Positions 1 to 12,000 of a stretch of 64,000 bases of DNA are shown piece after piece. The stretch covers positions 14,919,366-14,983,365 of the forward strand of contig NC_088777.1 in the NCBI RefSeq assembly GCF_954871325.1, in the 5' to 3' direction. The DNA comes from Gordionus sp. m RMFG-2023. Its lineage: Eukaryota; Nematomorpha; Gordioida; Chordodea; Parachordodidae. The notes below the pieces were generated by a model. That model was not told the DNA's origin, did not search any database, and worked only from the letters and a program-made list of their open reading frames with translations. The number at the start of each line of letters is the position of its first letter. The stretch's first letter is position 1. A program made the position numbers and the translations under genes.

Positions 1-34
1 TATTTAACAATAATTTCAACTAATTGTTCCTTAC

Positions 35-211
35 CTCATCTAAAGCTTTCATTATTTCATTGCTGGCCTCTGGGTTGTCTTTTGCAATAGTTTTCCCATT
101 TTCAATAAATAATTTAAATGCTTCTTCAACAGTAGCAACTAATACTACAGCCTTTTTTGAACAACCTTTTTTTTTGTTAGAAAAACCATTTGAATTTACC
201 AAAGTTGTCAC
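35..211 (-). CDS. CTNNA: alpha-catenin, coding exon 2
   Basis: This exon encodes 59 residues of the N-terminal beta-catenin-binding/dimerisation region of alpha-catenin, the protein that couples cadherin-beta-catenin complexes to actin at adherens junctions. The translation starts VTTLVNSN, then has SNKKKGCSKKA, matching the vertebrate SNKKRGRSKKA signature, followed by a helix with TVEEAFKLFIENG and KTIAKD. The acceptor is ctgtattag before base 211 and the donor is GAG|GTAAGG at bases 35/34. The exon is phase 0 on both sides and joins exon 1 in frame as VIQ|VTT, exactly as in other animals. The next exon should begin left of the window. Family assignment rests on my memory of human CTNNA sequences. 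Confidence 0.95.
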
Positions 212-258
212 CTAATACAGAAAAAGTTACAATTTTTATAAAAATTAAATAAATTGAC

Positions 259-357
259 TTGAATAACCAAAGGCTCAAGTGCTTTTTCAACCGATCTAGT
301 TTTTATTTCTAAATTCTTAGGGTCCCATTTTAATTTGAAATCAAAATCAGCAACCAT
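259..357 (-). CDS. CTNNA: alpha-catenin, first coding exon
   Basis: This exon encodes 33 residues beginning MVADFDFKLKWDPKNLEI, which aligns with vertebrate alpha-catenin (FKWDPKSLEIRT...LLEPLVTQ). The ATG at 357-355 lies about ten residues before the conserved WDPK motif, the usual place for the family start. The exon ends LEPLVIQ and is followed by a GT donor (CAA|GTCAAT); the intron to exon 2 is only 47 nt. It is too short (99 nt) for routine ORF calls. The gene is read toward the left edge, so only the first 92 codons are in this window. No start-proximal promoter element can be assigned with confidence. Confidence 0.94.
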
Positions 358-1816
358 AATTTATAATTCATAAAAATCTGAACAATAGCGAATTCCTTTA
401 GCAGGTGAGTTAATGTGAATTTGTGCTAAATTAATTAAAACATGTGATCATAAATTCTAAATCCTAGATTTTGACCGATAATGGTGTTGTAGGTGAATTA
501 TTTTATTTAATTAGAATTATCGTATTTTACAGGTAACTTTTAGTATTCTTAATTTAAAAATAATTGCAGTAGCGATTGCAACAGAAAAATATAAAATAAG
601 CTAAGCAATATAGGTAACGAGAAAGATTGATGATACAAAAATTAATCATTATTTCAATAATTAATTTCATTTAATTATTTATACTCTATACATTTTGAGT
701 TTCATATTTAAGGAAGTTGGAGTGATAACTATTTGTTCTGGAAATAAAAGACTATCTTGGCTATCCTTTTGAAGATATTCTATCAATTTTTTATTATAAA
801 ATGAATACAGGCGGGTCCCAGTGGGGCCAAATCCCCTCCCCTAAAGCTAAAAAATGCAGATGCCGGAGATATTTTTCAAAAATATTATTGTTTATATTAA
901 TTTATATTTGTTAATATTTATTTCTATCTCAAATATATATTTAATTACCTTTATTATCACATTCATAAGTTATTTTATCAATTAATTTCGATTTCAAGTT
1001 TTCCGGCGTTATATTTACTTATTATTTTCAAATTTTTAGGAACGTAATATTTATCTACCATTATCAAATTTCTAGTCAATAATTATTTCTGAAACTTATT
1101 GTCAAACAGGGAGAAAGAAATTACAACCTTGTCCAACGAGATAGAGTCTCCACCATCAAGCAGTAACAGCTTTTAGTTAGAAGAGCCTATTATTTAATAT
1201 TACTGAAATATCACAATGGCCTGAAAGAAATATTTCCTCAGAAGCAAGAAAATTATTGGATTCAATGTTTATTCCAAATTTATTTTCTCATATTAGAATG
1301 TATTATTTAATTATACAACTATTTTATATATTACTTTTCAAAAACATGACATTGACTTGATTAAGAAAATGAGAATAGCGGGAAGTATTTTATTAGAACT
1401 CAAGGAAATTAGAGCTAATGTTGATGAAAATAGGAATTTTCCAGGGAATATTAATAAGTTTGAATGAAAACATAATAGGAATAACTTTAAAATGATTTTT
1501 ACCTTTTTTTACCTTTTTTTTCCTTCTTTATATAGAATTTATTTGTTTCGTTTTATAATTTTTTTATTATTCATATTTTCGAAGAGAAAAAAATTCTTTA
1601 AAAAAATTTACGTAGTGGCGAGTCTTTTTTGCCAACCTAAAAACAAATTTTAGGAGAGTATAAAAAAATATATTTTATTATATATATATCTTTCTCTTTT
1701 TCATAAGGTATATATAACATTTTTACAAATTAAAATTAGAATATAATATTAAAAAGGTTAAGTTATAAAATAAAATTATAACTAAAATAAAATAAAAATA
1801 TAAATTGAATTGTAAG
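358..1816. other. Spacer upstream of alpha-catenin
   Basis: No gene is supported here. About base 815 there is a hAT-like terminus (CAGTGGGGCCAAATCCCC), but I found no partner end or target duplication. A decayed LTR-element leader relic lies at 1490-1640 (separate entry). The rest is AT-rich. Any alpha-catenin promoter would be in the first few hundred bases, but no motif stands out. Confidence 0.5.
1490..1640 (-). mobile_element. Fragment of Ty3-type LTR element leader (fossil)
   Basis: The stretch around 1616-1640 is the reverse complement of about 24 bases just inside the 5' LTR of the Ty3 element at 23.1 kb (ggttggcaaaaaagactcgc). Looser similarity continues through a shared run resembling gaaacaaataaattctata. 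No LTR was recognised beside it. I read it as an old, inverted partial copy of the same or a sister family. Confidence 0.6.
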
Positions 1817-2379
1817 CAGCGTCTACATGAGCGGGAGGGGTAGGAACAGTTTGCATCCTATTTTTTGGAGGGGGTAGGATAAATATTTTGGGGGGTTATC
1901 TATTGAATTTTGAGATAAAATAGGACAAAATTTATTGTTGTAAAAATTAATAATTTTATTATAGAACTATTATAATACAATTCATCGACCAAATCTATAT
2001 ATTGCAAACAATCATAAACATTGATTTCCAAATAAAACTTTCTGCTATCCTTTTAAATTACATTTAAAAGGTTTAGATATTTCAGCTAGCTCATAAAGTT
2101 ATAATAATGAATTCATTGTAAATAATGGAAGATTTAATTGAATTTATTATCTAAAAAATAAATCCTTTATATTCACAAAATATCGATAGTTGGTAGTAGA
2201 TATAGATTAATTTAAGTTATCCTTTATAAATTCTCTGAAAAGAGTATCATTATAATTAAAAAGGTGAAAATAATAATGGGAAAATATCGCCGTAGAAGGT
2301 GGCGGGATTTTTTAGGGGGGTAGGTAAAGGTTTTCGAAGGGGGTTTGCATCCAGTGAAAATTCTGTCATGTAGACGCTG
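1817..2379. mobile_element. Non-autonomous hAT element (MITE), 563 bp
   Basis: The ends are inverted repeats: CAGCGTCTACATGA on the left and TCATGTAGACGCTG on the right, 14/14 complementary. The flanks carry the perfect 8-bp duplication ATTGTAAG at 1809-1816 and 2380-2387. An 8-bp duplication with a CA..TG-type terminus is diagnostic of hAT transposons. Next to the termini are G-rich subterminal stretches in inverted arrangement (1835-1895 and 2285-2350). The interior is AT-rich with no transposase remnant, so the element must have been moved in trans. Confidence 0.88.
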
Positions 2380-2387
2380 ATTGTAAG

Positions 2388-4539
2388 TCAAATAGTAAAA
2401 ATGAAATAACAGTTACAAATTTGAATATATAACAATATGTTATTGTTGAGTCAAAAGCAGAGCTATACGTGTTTAATATTTGTCTCCCTCGACTTGTAGC
2501 AAGGCAAGCTCATCGTTAAATATACGATAAGTAGCCCAGTATATCTGAGATACAGATACATTTATAACCCAAATAAATGAATGGTTTTTAATTCATCATG
2601 CAGCACTTACCAATCTGCAAATATTACTTCCACAAAAGCCTTTCCAACCTTTTTCAGATGGTGATAGGAAAAAAATATTTGTTAGATTTTTATCATGAAG
2701 ATGTTAAAGTATCTTGTGCTGCCTTATTAGCTGAATAACTCAATGGAATAACTATGTTTATAAGATTAAGTATGGTTGATATAGTCCCAAAAAATGCTAT
2801 GGATGCTCTGCATTATTTCAACACATCTACATTATAATTTTCCGATGTCCTCACTACGTCATCGTGACGTCATGTCATCGCTACGTCATGTCATCGGTAC
2901 GTATTTATTTTTAATTTTTTTATTTGTTGATTTTATTTATTTATTTTATACAAACAGATGAATGGAATTTAGAGAATTGATGGTGTACACATACCTAACA
3001 TGGATTGAGAGATTTGAAAATCGTCTTTGAATTGGTATAAACAATATTCCCTCAGCTTTCTAAATATGAATGAAATAAATGATGTGAATAAAAAGATTCA
3101 GGCTAATATTTCACTTAATTTTTTCTTTATTTTTTAGATTACCTTATCAATTTTCATCTCATATTATCAATTACACATTAATGAAATCTCTACAAGAGAT
3201 TCAACTTGTATATTTATTTTGAACATACTCACAATTTTTGTCAGTACTTACATTACAATTTTTTATACTCATATTTTTCTTTCATAACCAATAATTAAGA
3301 AGATAATCAAGTATATTTAAATATTCTTATCCTAACTTATTTATAATCTTCAATCCTTATAAATAACTCTTTCTTTATTTTTTTCCCCTCCCTTGAATTT
3401 ATTTATCACTAAATTTTATTATCTCATTCTTTTCTTTCTATCTCTATTATCTATTAACCACTATTTCTCAAGACCTTATCAATCCCTTTAATTTAATTTT
3501 TATTTATTTTTATATTATAATAATTTATACCTTCTTTTTCCCCCCTTTTTTAGTCTTATTTTTTAATTACCTTACAATTAATTAACCTTAATCTTAATAA
3601 CATTAGATTCATCATGTTATTTTTTAACTTTTAGAATATCATAATAGGCTTGATAAGTCCCCCAAAACTTTTTTTTGATGAAAGCCCTCCAACTACTAGA
3701 AATATGCATTTAATATTGACCCATCTACGGTTTTACATTATTTTAATGTTTGTTTAATTTCAACAATAGTATATTTATATTTTTGCCTGATTTCTTTATT
3801 TGTCTAGGCTAACCCTAATCCCTCACATTGCTACCAAACATGATGAATCTATTATTAAAGATAAGCAAATGAAAAAATGGCGATTCAACAAACGCCTTAC
3901 CCGTTCTAGAGTTACTGGTGGCCAAGATAATAAGGCACTGTGAACTCCTCTGGAGGTTTATTTTGTTTTTTATCTAATGTTTTACTATATGTTTATTTTA
4001 TACACCCAGTTGCCTCCAAATGATATTTCTATCACCACTACCACAATCCCTATGCCACCTCTGCCTAATTTTTAACAAATATAAGCATTTAATTCAACTA
4101 TCATTCACCTCATTAGGAGTTATTATTAATAATACTTTATCCGATTCCCTGAGGAACTTTCATGAATATTTAGAGAGATATTCAAACGTGAATGTGTAGT
4201 GATTGTCATTGAAACTGAAGGGGGGTGGCTAAGGAGTAATGAAAATGCTATCTTAACTTAAATAAAATTGGAGGGTAGGGGGCGGAGAATGTATGCAGTT
4301 TTGATTTCCTTTTTTTGTTAAATTATATTTGTATTTCTTTTTTTTCTAATTTTGCTCTGGTAGTAGTGTTTAAAAGCCCCATTCCGCTATTTAAAAAAAC
4401 CGTCAAAGAAAAGCCAATGATGCGTTTTGGTCGTTTACTTGAATTATTAATATTATATAAATTTTCGCTTACTTGTTAATATTTGCTGATTTATAATTAT
4501 GATTGCAGTTTTGTTTTGACTATAACATTCTTAAATAAT
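2388..4539. other. Spacer with no supported gene
   Basis: AT-rich, mostly pyrimidine-skewed low complexity between 3100 and 3600. Contains a short cluster of TACGTCA/TGACGTCA motifs (2845-2905) and two weak coding-like stretches (about 2680-2760 and 3809-3942) that I do not call as genes. Confidence 0.45.
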
Positions 4540-5095
4540 ACTTTGGCCAGTTGAAACAAACCATTTTTGAAATGGGCCTGAATATCAACTTTCACATAAA
4601 CTCATCTAGCTCAAACCCTATTAATAGATACAGCTTTGATATTAAATTTGCTTGATATATCACCTTCGGTTTTTTAAAGTTGAAAACTTCTAAGTCTTGT
4701 TTGATGATAAAAACTTCTGGCACATCTTACAACAAAATTTATACCCTGTGTTGAAAAGGAAATTCCATATTAACAACATTTTCCACGAAAATTATTTTGT
4801 TGACATGATCTGTGCCAAAATTATCTTCAATATCAATCTCTATTGCCGACATTTAGAAATTTTAATTATTTTGAAAAATAGATTTATAATGCACATTTTT
4901 AAATATAAATTTCAAAATTAAATTAAATAAAAAGAGATATGATTTAGAATTAATTATAAATATTGTAATAATTTGTATATTTTAATATAAAATTGACTAC
5001 TTAGCTACTTTCTAAATTAGTAGCGAGCTACCGCTATCGCTAAATTTTTAAAAATGTAGCGCGCTAAAGCTACTGAAAAAAGTAGCGCACTATGT
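4540..5095 (-). mobile_element. Decayed hAT-like relic with TAGCGCGCTAC terminus
   Basis: At 4990-5095 there are alternating direct and inverted copies of a GTAGC-GCGCTA motif; read on the minus strand, the block starts TAGTGCGCTACTTTTTTCAG. Such ends are common in hAT elements. The next 400 bases read on the minus strand contain a broken frame with FGTDHVNKIIFVENVVNMEF, weakly like the second catalytic-aspartate region of hAT transposases. No left end or target duplication was found, so the family is an inference. Confidence 0.35.
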
Positions 5096-5810
5096 TAATA
5101 ACAATGTTCTATTCGTAGTTATCACATTTCCTTGGTCCTTCATTTTTCAAATGCATGATCCATATCGATAAAAATATTAATTGATTAATGATAAAACAAA
5201 ATTATTTATTAATGTAAATAATTTCCATTCAATCTCAATGATGGAAATATTTTTGCATCTTTTAAAATTCTTCAAAATATAATTAGTTTATGTTCTATTT
5301 ATAAAAAATTGTAGTTATTATAGTAATGAATAAAATTACAACAATAAGTAGTGATTACGCTAAAAAAAATATTCATTCATTTGATTTTGTTTAAATTGGT
5401 AATATAAATATTATTTTAAAAGCTCAGATATTCACGTGAAAATCACCAGAACTCCAAATGGCCCCCTTCCATAGTTTTGGTATTAATTTATATTTAAATT
5501 GTTTATTTTTTAACATCAAATCTATAATAATAAATCATTATAAGATAAAAATTATTATCAATTTTATAATATGCTATAATTTAACCAAAATATTAATATC
5601 TCAGACCGTGCTTGATTTCTGTATCTGAAATAAAATTTGGCGTTAAAGGAATTGTGAAATGACAATATTTATGCCCTTTTATAATAAATATATTTAAACT
5701 ATTTATAATTATAGGTTAGTTAGCATTTATATTTATACAATATATATTAAAAAAGTAATTTTCTATAAATAGATCTTTCAAGAGGATACTTATAAATTCA
5801 TAAATATTTT

Positions 5811-6060
5811 GGACTAGGGCTCTTGCGGATCGAAATCTATTATGGGTTGCGTCGATATTTGGAAGTAACCTAGATTTCGGAAGAAATATATATTGTCATT
5901 TTTAATATCTTCTTTTTTTATTAACATTATTTCTGTACCTATTTCCAAGGGATGGGCAGAAGTAACTGGCTGAAATTGATGAGAATGCGTTTCAACGTTT
6001 TGTACACTAACAAGGTTATCTAACATGGGAGTATTTTTGTTCCTCGAATTATTCTTGTAT
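5811..6060 (-). CDS. ZER1: ZER1-like exon 14, C-terminal tail
   Basis: Acceptor ccgtttag|atacaag joins exon 13 in phase and opens 82 further codons, ending IIDFDPQEP-stop at 5811-5813. The segment (NLVSVQNVETHSHQF, IGTEIMLIKKEDIKNDNI) is not repetitive and has no match I know in vertebrate ZER1, which ends soon after the last ARM helix. Assignment rests on splice-site phase and uninterrupted frame, not homology. Confidence 0.62.
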
Positions 6061-9000
6061 CTAAACGGAATATAATGTGAAAAAATATATTATGAAGAAT
6101 GATTTAAGGGGAGAGGGGGGAGGGGGTGTAAATATCAGAGAGGCGTATAGGGTATTTCATTGATTCTCTCAAAATAATTGGATGGAGGAGTTATTTAAGA
6201 GTATAAATTTTTTAAAAACCATTTCTATAAAAAATTTTCCTACTATGATTTTATAAATTATTCGAAAGAAAAATATGAGCAACTCTCCAACCAATTTACT
6301 TAAGGCCTCCCTTTAGTTCAACCCAGTGGATTTAGAGCTTGGGCCAAAAAATATTAAAAAAATCCCAAAACAAACAAACGGCAAATTTATTATGACACAA
6401 AAAACAAATTATTCAAATATTTAGAATTTACAAATAATTATTTTTTGCCATTTTTTGAAATATATTATGATGGTAGGGGGGGGGGGGGGGTAAATAAATT
6501 TTGATTTATATATTTTCGTCTAGATGATTGTTAAAAATTTTAAAAAAATTTGGCCGCCTTAGCTCCAACGTAATATTTGTGAACAAAATAAAATATCATG
6601 ATATGAATGTTAAAAAAAATTATGTTACTTATCATAATTATTGAGTATAACATTCGTCAATTGTTTGATATGATCGTAAGGTCTGGGATCCGAAGCTATG
6701 GCTTTTAATAAAGGTATCCCTTTTTCAGACTCCAATAAATTGCAATACCTTTCAGCTTTATATAAAGTAATTTTGAGTTTTTGAGTGAAATGAAGATATT
6801 GATAATCCAAGAGTTTGTTGGCCATTATATTTAGAGTTTGAAAAAAATTTGATATTAAAAGATTATTGGCATTTAGAAAAAAATCTGTTTTTCGAAAAAA
6901 AAATTCATTGCTCAAAATTTTTCCTGCAAGGAAAGTTTCGTGATTTATAACTTATATAATTGGGTAATCTAATTTGAGAGAATTAACATTAAATATTTAA
7001 TTAAAGTATTTTAAAAAATTTGATGATATTTGTATTTTTTTTTACATGATGGGAATTCATCAATTTGTATAATTTTTATATTTGAGTTCGATAACTAAAA
7101 TTTCATTATCTTATTCAATCTATTCCAGTAAATAAAAATATATAAACTGATATACTTACTAAAGTATTCTTTCTTTCTATGAGAAAATTATGTCTCTATA
7201 TTTTTATTTTTATTAAATTGCTTAAAAGATAACAAAATTATAGTTATAAATCACAAATTGATAAATTTCCATATTGGTTAACCCATCTCATTATTCTAAT
7301 AATTGTATTATAATAAAGAAACTTGAATGGACTACCCAATTTTATTTTACTAGGCAGAAAAAAATCAGCAAATTTTTCAAATTCAGTAGGACCGGACCGC
7401 CCAAAAAAAGTTGAGTTCAAAACTATAAAATTTTAGGACACTTAGTAAAGCGCCGACTTCATGGGGGCAGCTGGACTCCAGATGAAATATTCTACAAAAT
7501 AGATAATATTGACCTATTAATTAAATATCTAATTTTAAAAAAATCTTCAGCCCCCATAGAAATTTTTGTAAGTCGCCCTCTGGCACGTAGGTAAAGATGG
7601 TGGTTCTCATAGATGGCTTAAGAAATTCACAAATATCGGTATAAACTTACTTCATGCAAATATTTAATATAACGAGCGTATATAATTTACAATAAATGTA
7701 GATGTAACAATATTATTAAAGATTTTAAGTCACAAAAATATTATTTAATAAACTCACGATAAACTCTCGTCAAGTTGGCCAGGGCCCATACAGACCAGTG
7801 CTGCACTTGCGGGGTTTCAAAATGTTCAAGCAAGCCTAAGATGGGTACCAATGATCTGTCCGTTTTCATTGATATTTATTAAATGATAAATTAGCAGGAA
7901 CTCCGAGTGAGCCGACCCATAATACCGAAATGAATTTTAATCATTTCCTAAACCACAAGCGAACTTTTATACTAAATTGCCAAAAAAGGGCAAAACGAAA
8001 TACAATTTATCTGAGCACCGGTTTAGAGCTCTTTTGTTTTATATTATATATATTGTAATTTATGACCATCTATTTGATAAGTAACACTTTCCTCTTAAGT
8101 TTTTATTTTAACGGTAATTTTTTAAAATTATTCTATTATTTTTTTCTATAAAATATTTTGATTTAATTGCTAGATTATATTTAAATTTAGAAAATAAAAC
8201 TCACGTAAATTAATCTTCATTTATGCTTACATATTTTATAGAGGTTGACTAAAATATACATTACAACATATTCCAAGTATTTATCATAGGGTTGGCAAAA
8301 ATTGTTATTTTTTTGGTTTACATTTTAAAAAAATTCATATTTTAATTAAAGAATTATGGTCTAAGATTGTAAAATATTGTTTTTTAAAATTTTAGTTTAA
8401 TATTATCTTGCATGTAAACTAATGCTCAAGAGAACAAGTCAGGTAATTATGATATATGTTGTAATTTGATATTTTTTCAAATAAAGAGCAGATGATATAT
8501 AATAGTTATTTAAAAAAAATTTAACTATCAACTATCAATATCGGTGTCGAAAGAAGTTCAGCTGACTATTATTTTTGAAAATCTTGAAACCAAATTTTGT
8601 ATTATTGTATAAAAAAAAAAATAAGTATAAAGGTAATCTATTTCTAAAATGTTCATTAGATATAAATTTCTAAATTATACAATTAAATTCAAATACCAAT
8701 GTCGATGATATAAATATTACTGGTGATTTTTAATATATGTTATTTCTTAATTTTATTAATTATTTTTTTATTTGAAAGAAATAAAAAAAAATTTTAAATA
8801 TGTGTAGATTTTTGATATTAGTTTCGTTTTACATTTAGAATATTAAATAATTTTTCACTATTGCGATTAGGATCAGCAACTATTTTTCTACTATGTCAAA
8901 AATTGAAATAGAAAAAAAAAAATTTTGTCCAACAAATGGTGATTAATAGTGCAATTTGGTTGCTTCATTTAGATTTAGCTTATCTAAGTCCTTATCTTTA

Positions 9001-12000
9001 ACTATTTTAAATTTTGATTTAAATCATTGATTTTTTTAAAAAAATCAGGGTGATTCAAATCGCGATTTAAATCGGCCAACCCTATTAGCTCATAATAAAG
9101 AAATTATTGCAGAGAATTTTTCTTTTGAACAAATATCAAATCTTAATTAAATATTGTGGACTTTTGTAATACATGTTACTTATCATACCTTCTATGTTTA
9201 CTGACATGTCTTAATTATTTATGTGACTGTTTAATGAATATTATCTCAATAAAATTAATTCGCGTTTTTTGCCAAAAAAAAACTTATTTTATAACAGTAA
9301 CCGAACCGAAAACTTTATAGATAACGGTTCAAGGGTCCCTAAAAATTAGTAAAAAAATTCTTTAAATTACGTGATTTAATATTGCCTTTTCCTATCATTT
9401 AAGGGAAAGACAAATTTCTTAAAAAATAATTTCAACATTTAAACCGATTTTATCCCCATATTTTATTATAACTCACTGCTTCTACCTAGTCCTACTATTT
9501 TTACGATTTAATTTAATTACCTATAGTTGATGTTCCTCTGGGAGTCCAAATTCCATCTATGAATGGTATTTGGTAACCTCGTTAGAATCTTATCCCTGGG
9601 TAGGCTTATGGTCCAGGCCTGAACACCGTCACTGAGTAGGTGAGAGAGTATGCCGGCCGAGTTATATGCTATCTCAATCCCGTCCACAAAATTATATAAC
9701 AGTTCGCTAAAAGATAAATTTATTTATAAAAGATGTTAATATTCAGAGCTGAAAAAGGGGTATTGAGATCAAAATCAAAAGGTGATGACAGGAATTCAAT
9801 CGGTTATCCGGACCATTTTAGTAAATTCGGTCCGAAAAGGTATAAATAATTTAAAATGTGGGCAAAAGGGTAATTTACTATTTCAAAAGGTTATCTTTAT
9901 ATTTATCAAGGAATGGGAAATGTTATTATATGCCAAAAAATATATATTAGTAATGGATATCTTAATAATAAACAGGTATTTATATTAAATGAGTATATAA
10001 ATTATGAAACAATGGTAGTATTAATGATCAGAAAGAATCCTATCTGGGATTTAAATATTAAGAAAATTAGAAAAAAATCATATTTTCTTATACCATTGGG
10101 GTCAGAATGGATGGGACAATGGGGCTAAATTTTAACCTGTAAACTTTTTTTTAAATCATCATTTATTTATTCTTAATAGGATTCAACTTTCGTAATAATA
10201 AATGTATAAGAATTAAGTTTTTTTTTCATACTAAAAAATTTGAACGTATGCGTCCTTCATTAGCCATGGCCTAAGGCCTTTCACCTCGGATATATTACCC
10301 AGCAAGCCCAACATATTCCTGTATAGTTCTGGTCTATCTTTGAATTTCTAAACGAAATATTTATTTTATTAAGATGATACATTTAGTTTAGAAATCGTTT
10401 ATTTTCACAAGCCCAATTTTGAATACAAATTTGCCTTTAAATTATTTTTATGACACTTAAAGAAGCAATAAAAAGAAAACTTAATCGATTTTTCCTCAAA
10501 GGATCAAATAGATTTTGGATTAACCGAAGATTCCATGATAGAATTATTTTCTAGAATTGCAGTAGATTGGCATAAGAGGTTGTCTTAGATCTCTTATTTT
10601 ATGCAGAATTTAAAAAGGTAGAAAAAAAATTCTACGCTAAAGGAAAAGGCAAAAGATTGCCAAAACGTTTTAAAAGCTGTGATAAAATCTAATATTTTTT
10701 AATATCAGTTGTTGAACGTTTCAAAACATTTTTGGCAATAAACTTAATATTTTAATAATTTTTAATAGTAACAAAAGTAAAATATCAAATAAGAATAAAT
10801 CATGTATGAATAATATTTAAGTTTTGAATAATAAATAATTAAGATGATCTTATTTTATGTTTATACAAAAATTTTAGAAAAACAAATCAGCTGTTAAATC
10901 TTGGGCAAAAAACCAAAAAATAAAAATATATGAAAATACTCAAAATCATGTATATTTACCCTGATACATTTAGTAAAGGTAGTTAAGCCGCGTAATTTTA
11001 AGAAACATTCGCAATTTTCGGGCGTCTCATCTAATTTATTTTTTAATTTAAGGAAATATAGAAAAACCTCAAATATAATTTAATACCTTTCCTTCGTATA
11101 TGGCAATCCCTTAATTCATTTCTAAAATTTTTCGCTATATTTTTCCGCGTATGAGGTCGAAAAGAAATGCAAAAATAAAACCTAAAAAAGGGAAATATTT
11201 GTTTTCGAATGGGAATCATTTTCCCAACCATAAACATTTTATTACTTGAATTTTTACTACAAAAAAATATTCTCTTTTCCTGGGCCTGTTCGTAGAATTT
11301 GTATAAAAGATATCTGGCAATCAAAATGAATACGTGTAGATTCTCGAATTATATTAATTTATAACTATATTCCTACCTTCTTTTATTCACAACAATCCTT
11401 TCATTTTCCTAAAAAATTGTTTTTTTACCGGTGATGTTCCATAGGGTACTCCAAGCGACTTCCATGACTTCGTCACAAACATTTTTGGCGAGCTTATTTC
11501 GGCATATAGCCAGCATGACGGAAATGGTTCCCAGGCCGGCACCTATCCTAAGCTTACCCGGGCTATCTAACGCGCAAACTAAGCTGTTCAGCACGCAAAC
11601 GCTGAGGCGAGTAATGAGACGGTCGAGTCGGTCTTCGTTGGTGGCCGCGTCGTCTTCTTCGTAGTAAATATTCCGGGTAACGTTTCGGGTGTTTCTTTAA
11701 TTTAATAGGGGACAGGCAGATTTTAAAAAAATATAAATTTCGGTAATTTTTAAGATTTTTTTTAAAAATATTAAGATTGAGTCGGCGTTCGTCAAGCAAG
11801 TATCGAATAATCTAACATGATTCTAGGATATTTCCACTTTATTTACAATGGATCAGAATAAATGGGCACTTTAAGAGTTTTTTTTTAATGGAATAAATGG
11901 TTATTTTAGTGGTTTCTTGTTCTTTGTAACTAAAAACGGTTTAAAATTGAACAGAATAGGATTATAAATAAATCACTTTCGTCTTGGTCATATTATAAGG

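Noticed and set aside
2680-2760. Coding exon reading HEDVKVSCAALLAE, faintly like a HEAT-repeat protein
   Set aside because: Only about 14 residues look conserved-like, the frame ends at once and no splice sites support it.
3809-3942. Terminal exon ending KKWRFNKRLTRSRVTGGQD
   Set aside because: It follows an acceptor-like TCTAG and has lower AT content, but no partner exon or known family was found; a frame of this length can occur by chance.
6315-6575. MITE in the last ZER1 intron (CCAGTGGATTTAGAGCTTGG versus CGTTGGAGCTAAGGCGGCC)
   Set aside because: The inverted match is too short and gapped and no target duplication flanks it.
11043-11324. 93-codon frame on the minus strand beside ZER1 exon 9
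   Set aside because: It lies within the intron between exons 8 and 9, has no family similarity and is not needed for a phase-consistent ZER1.
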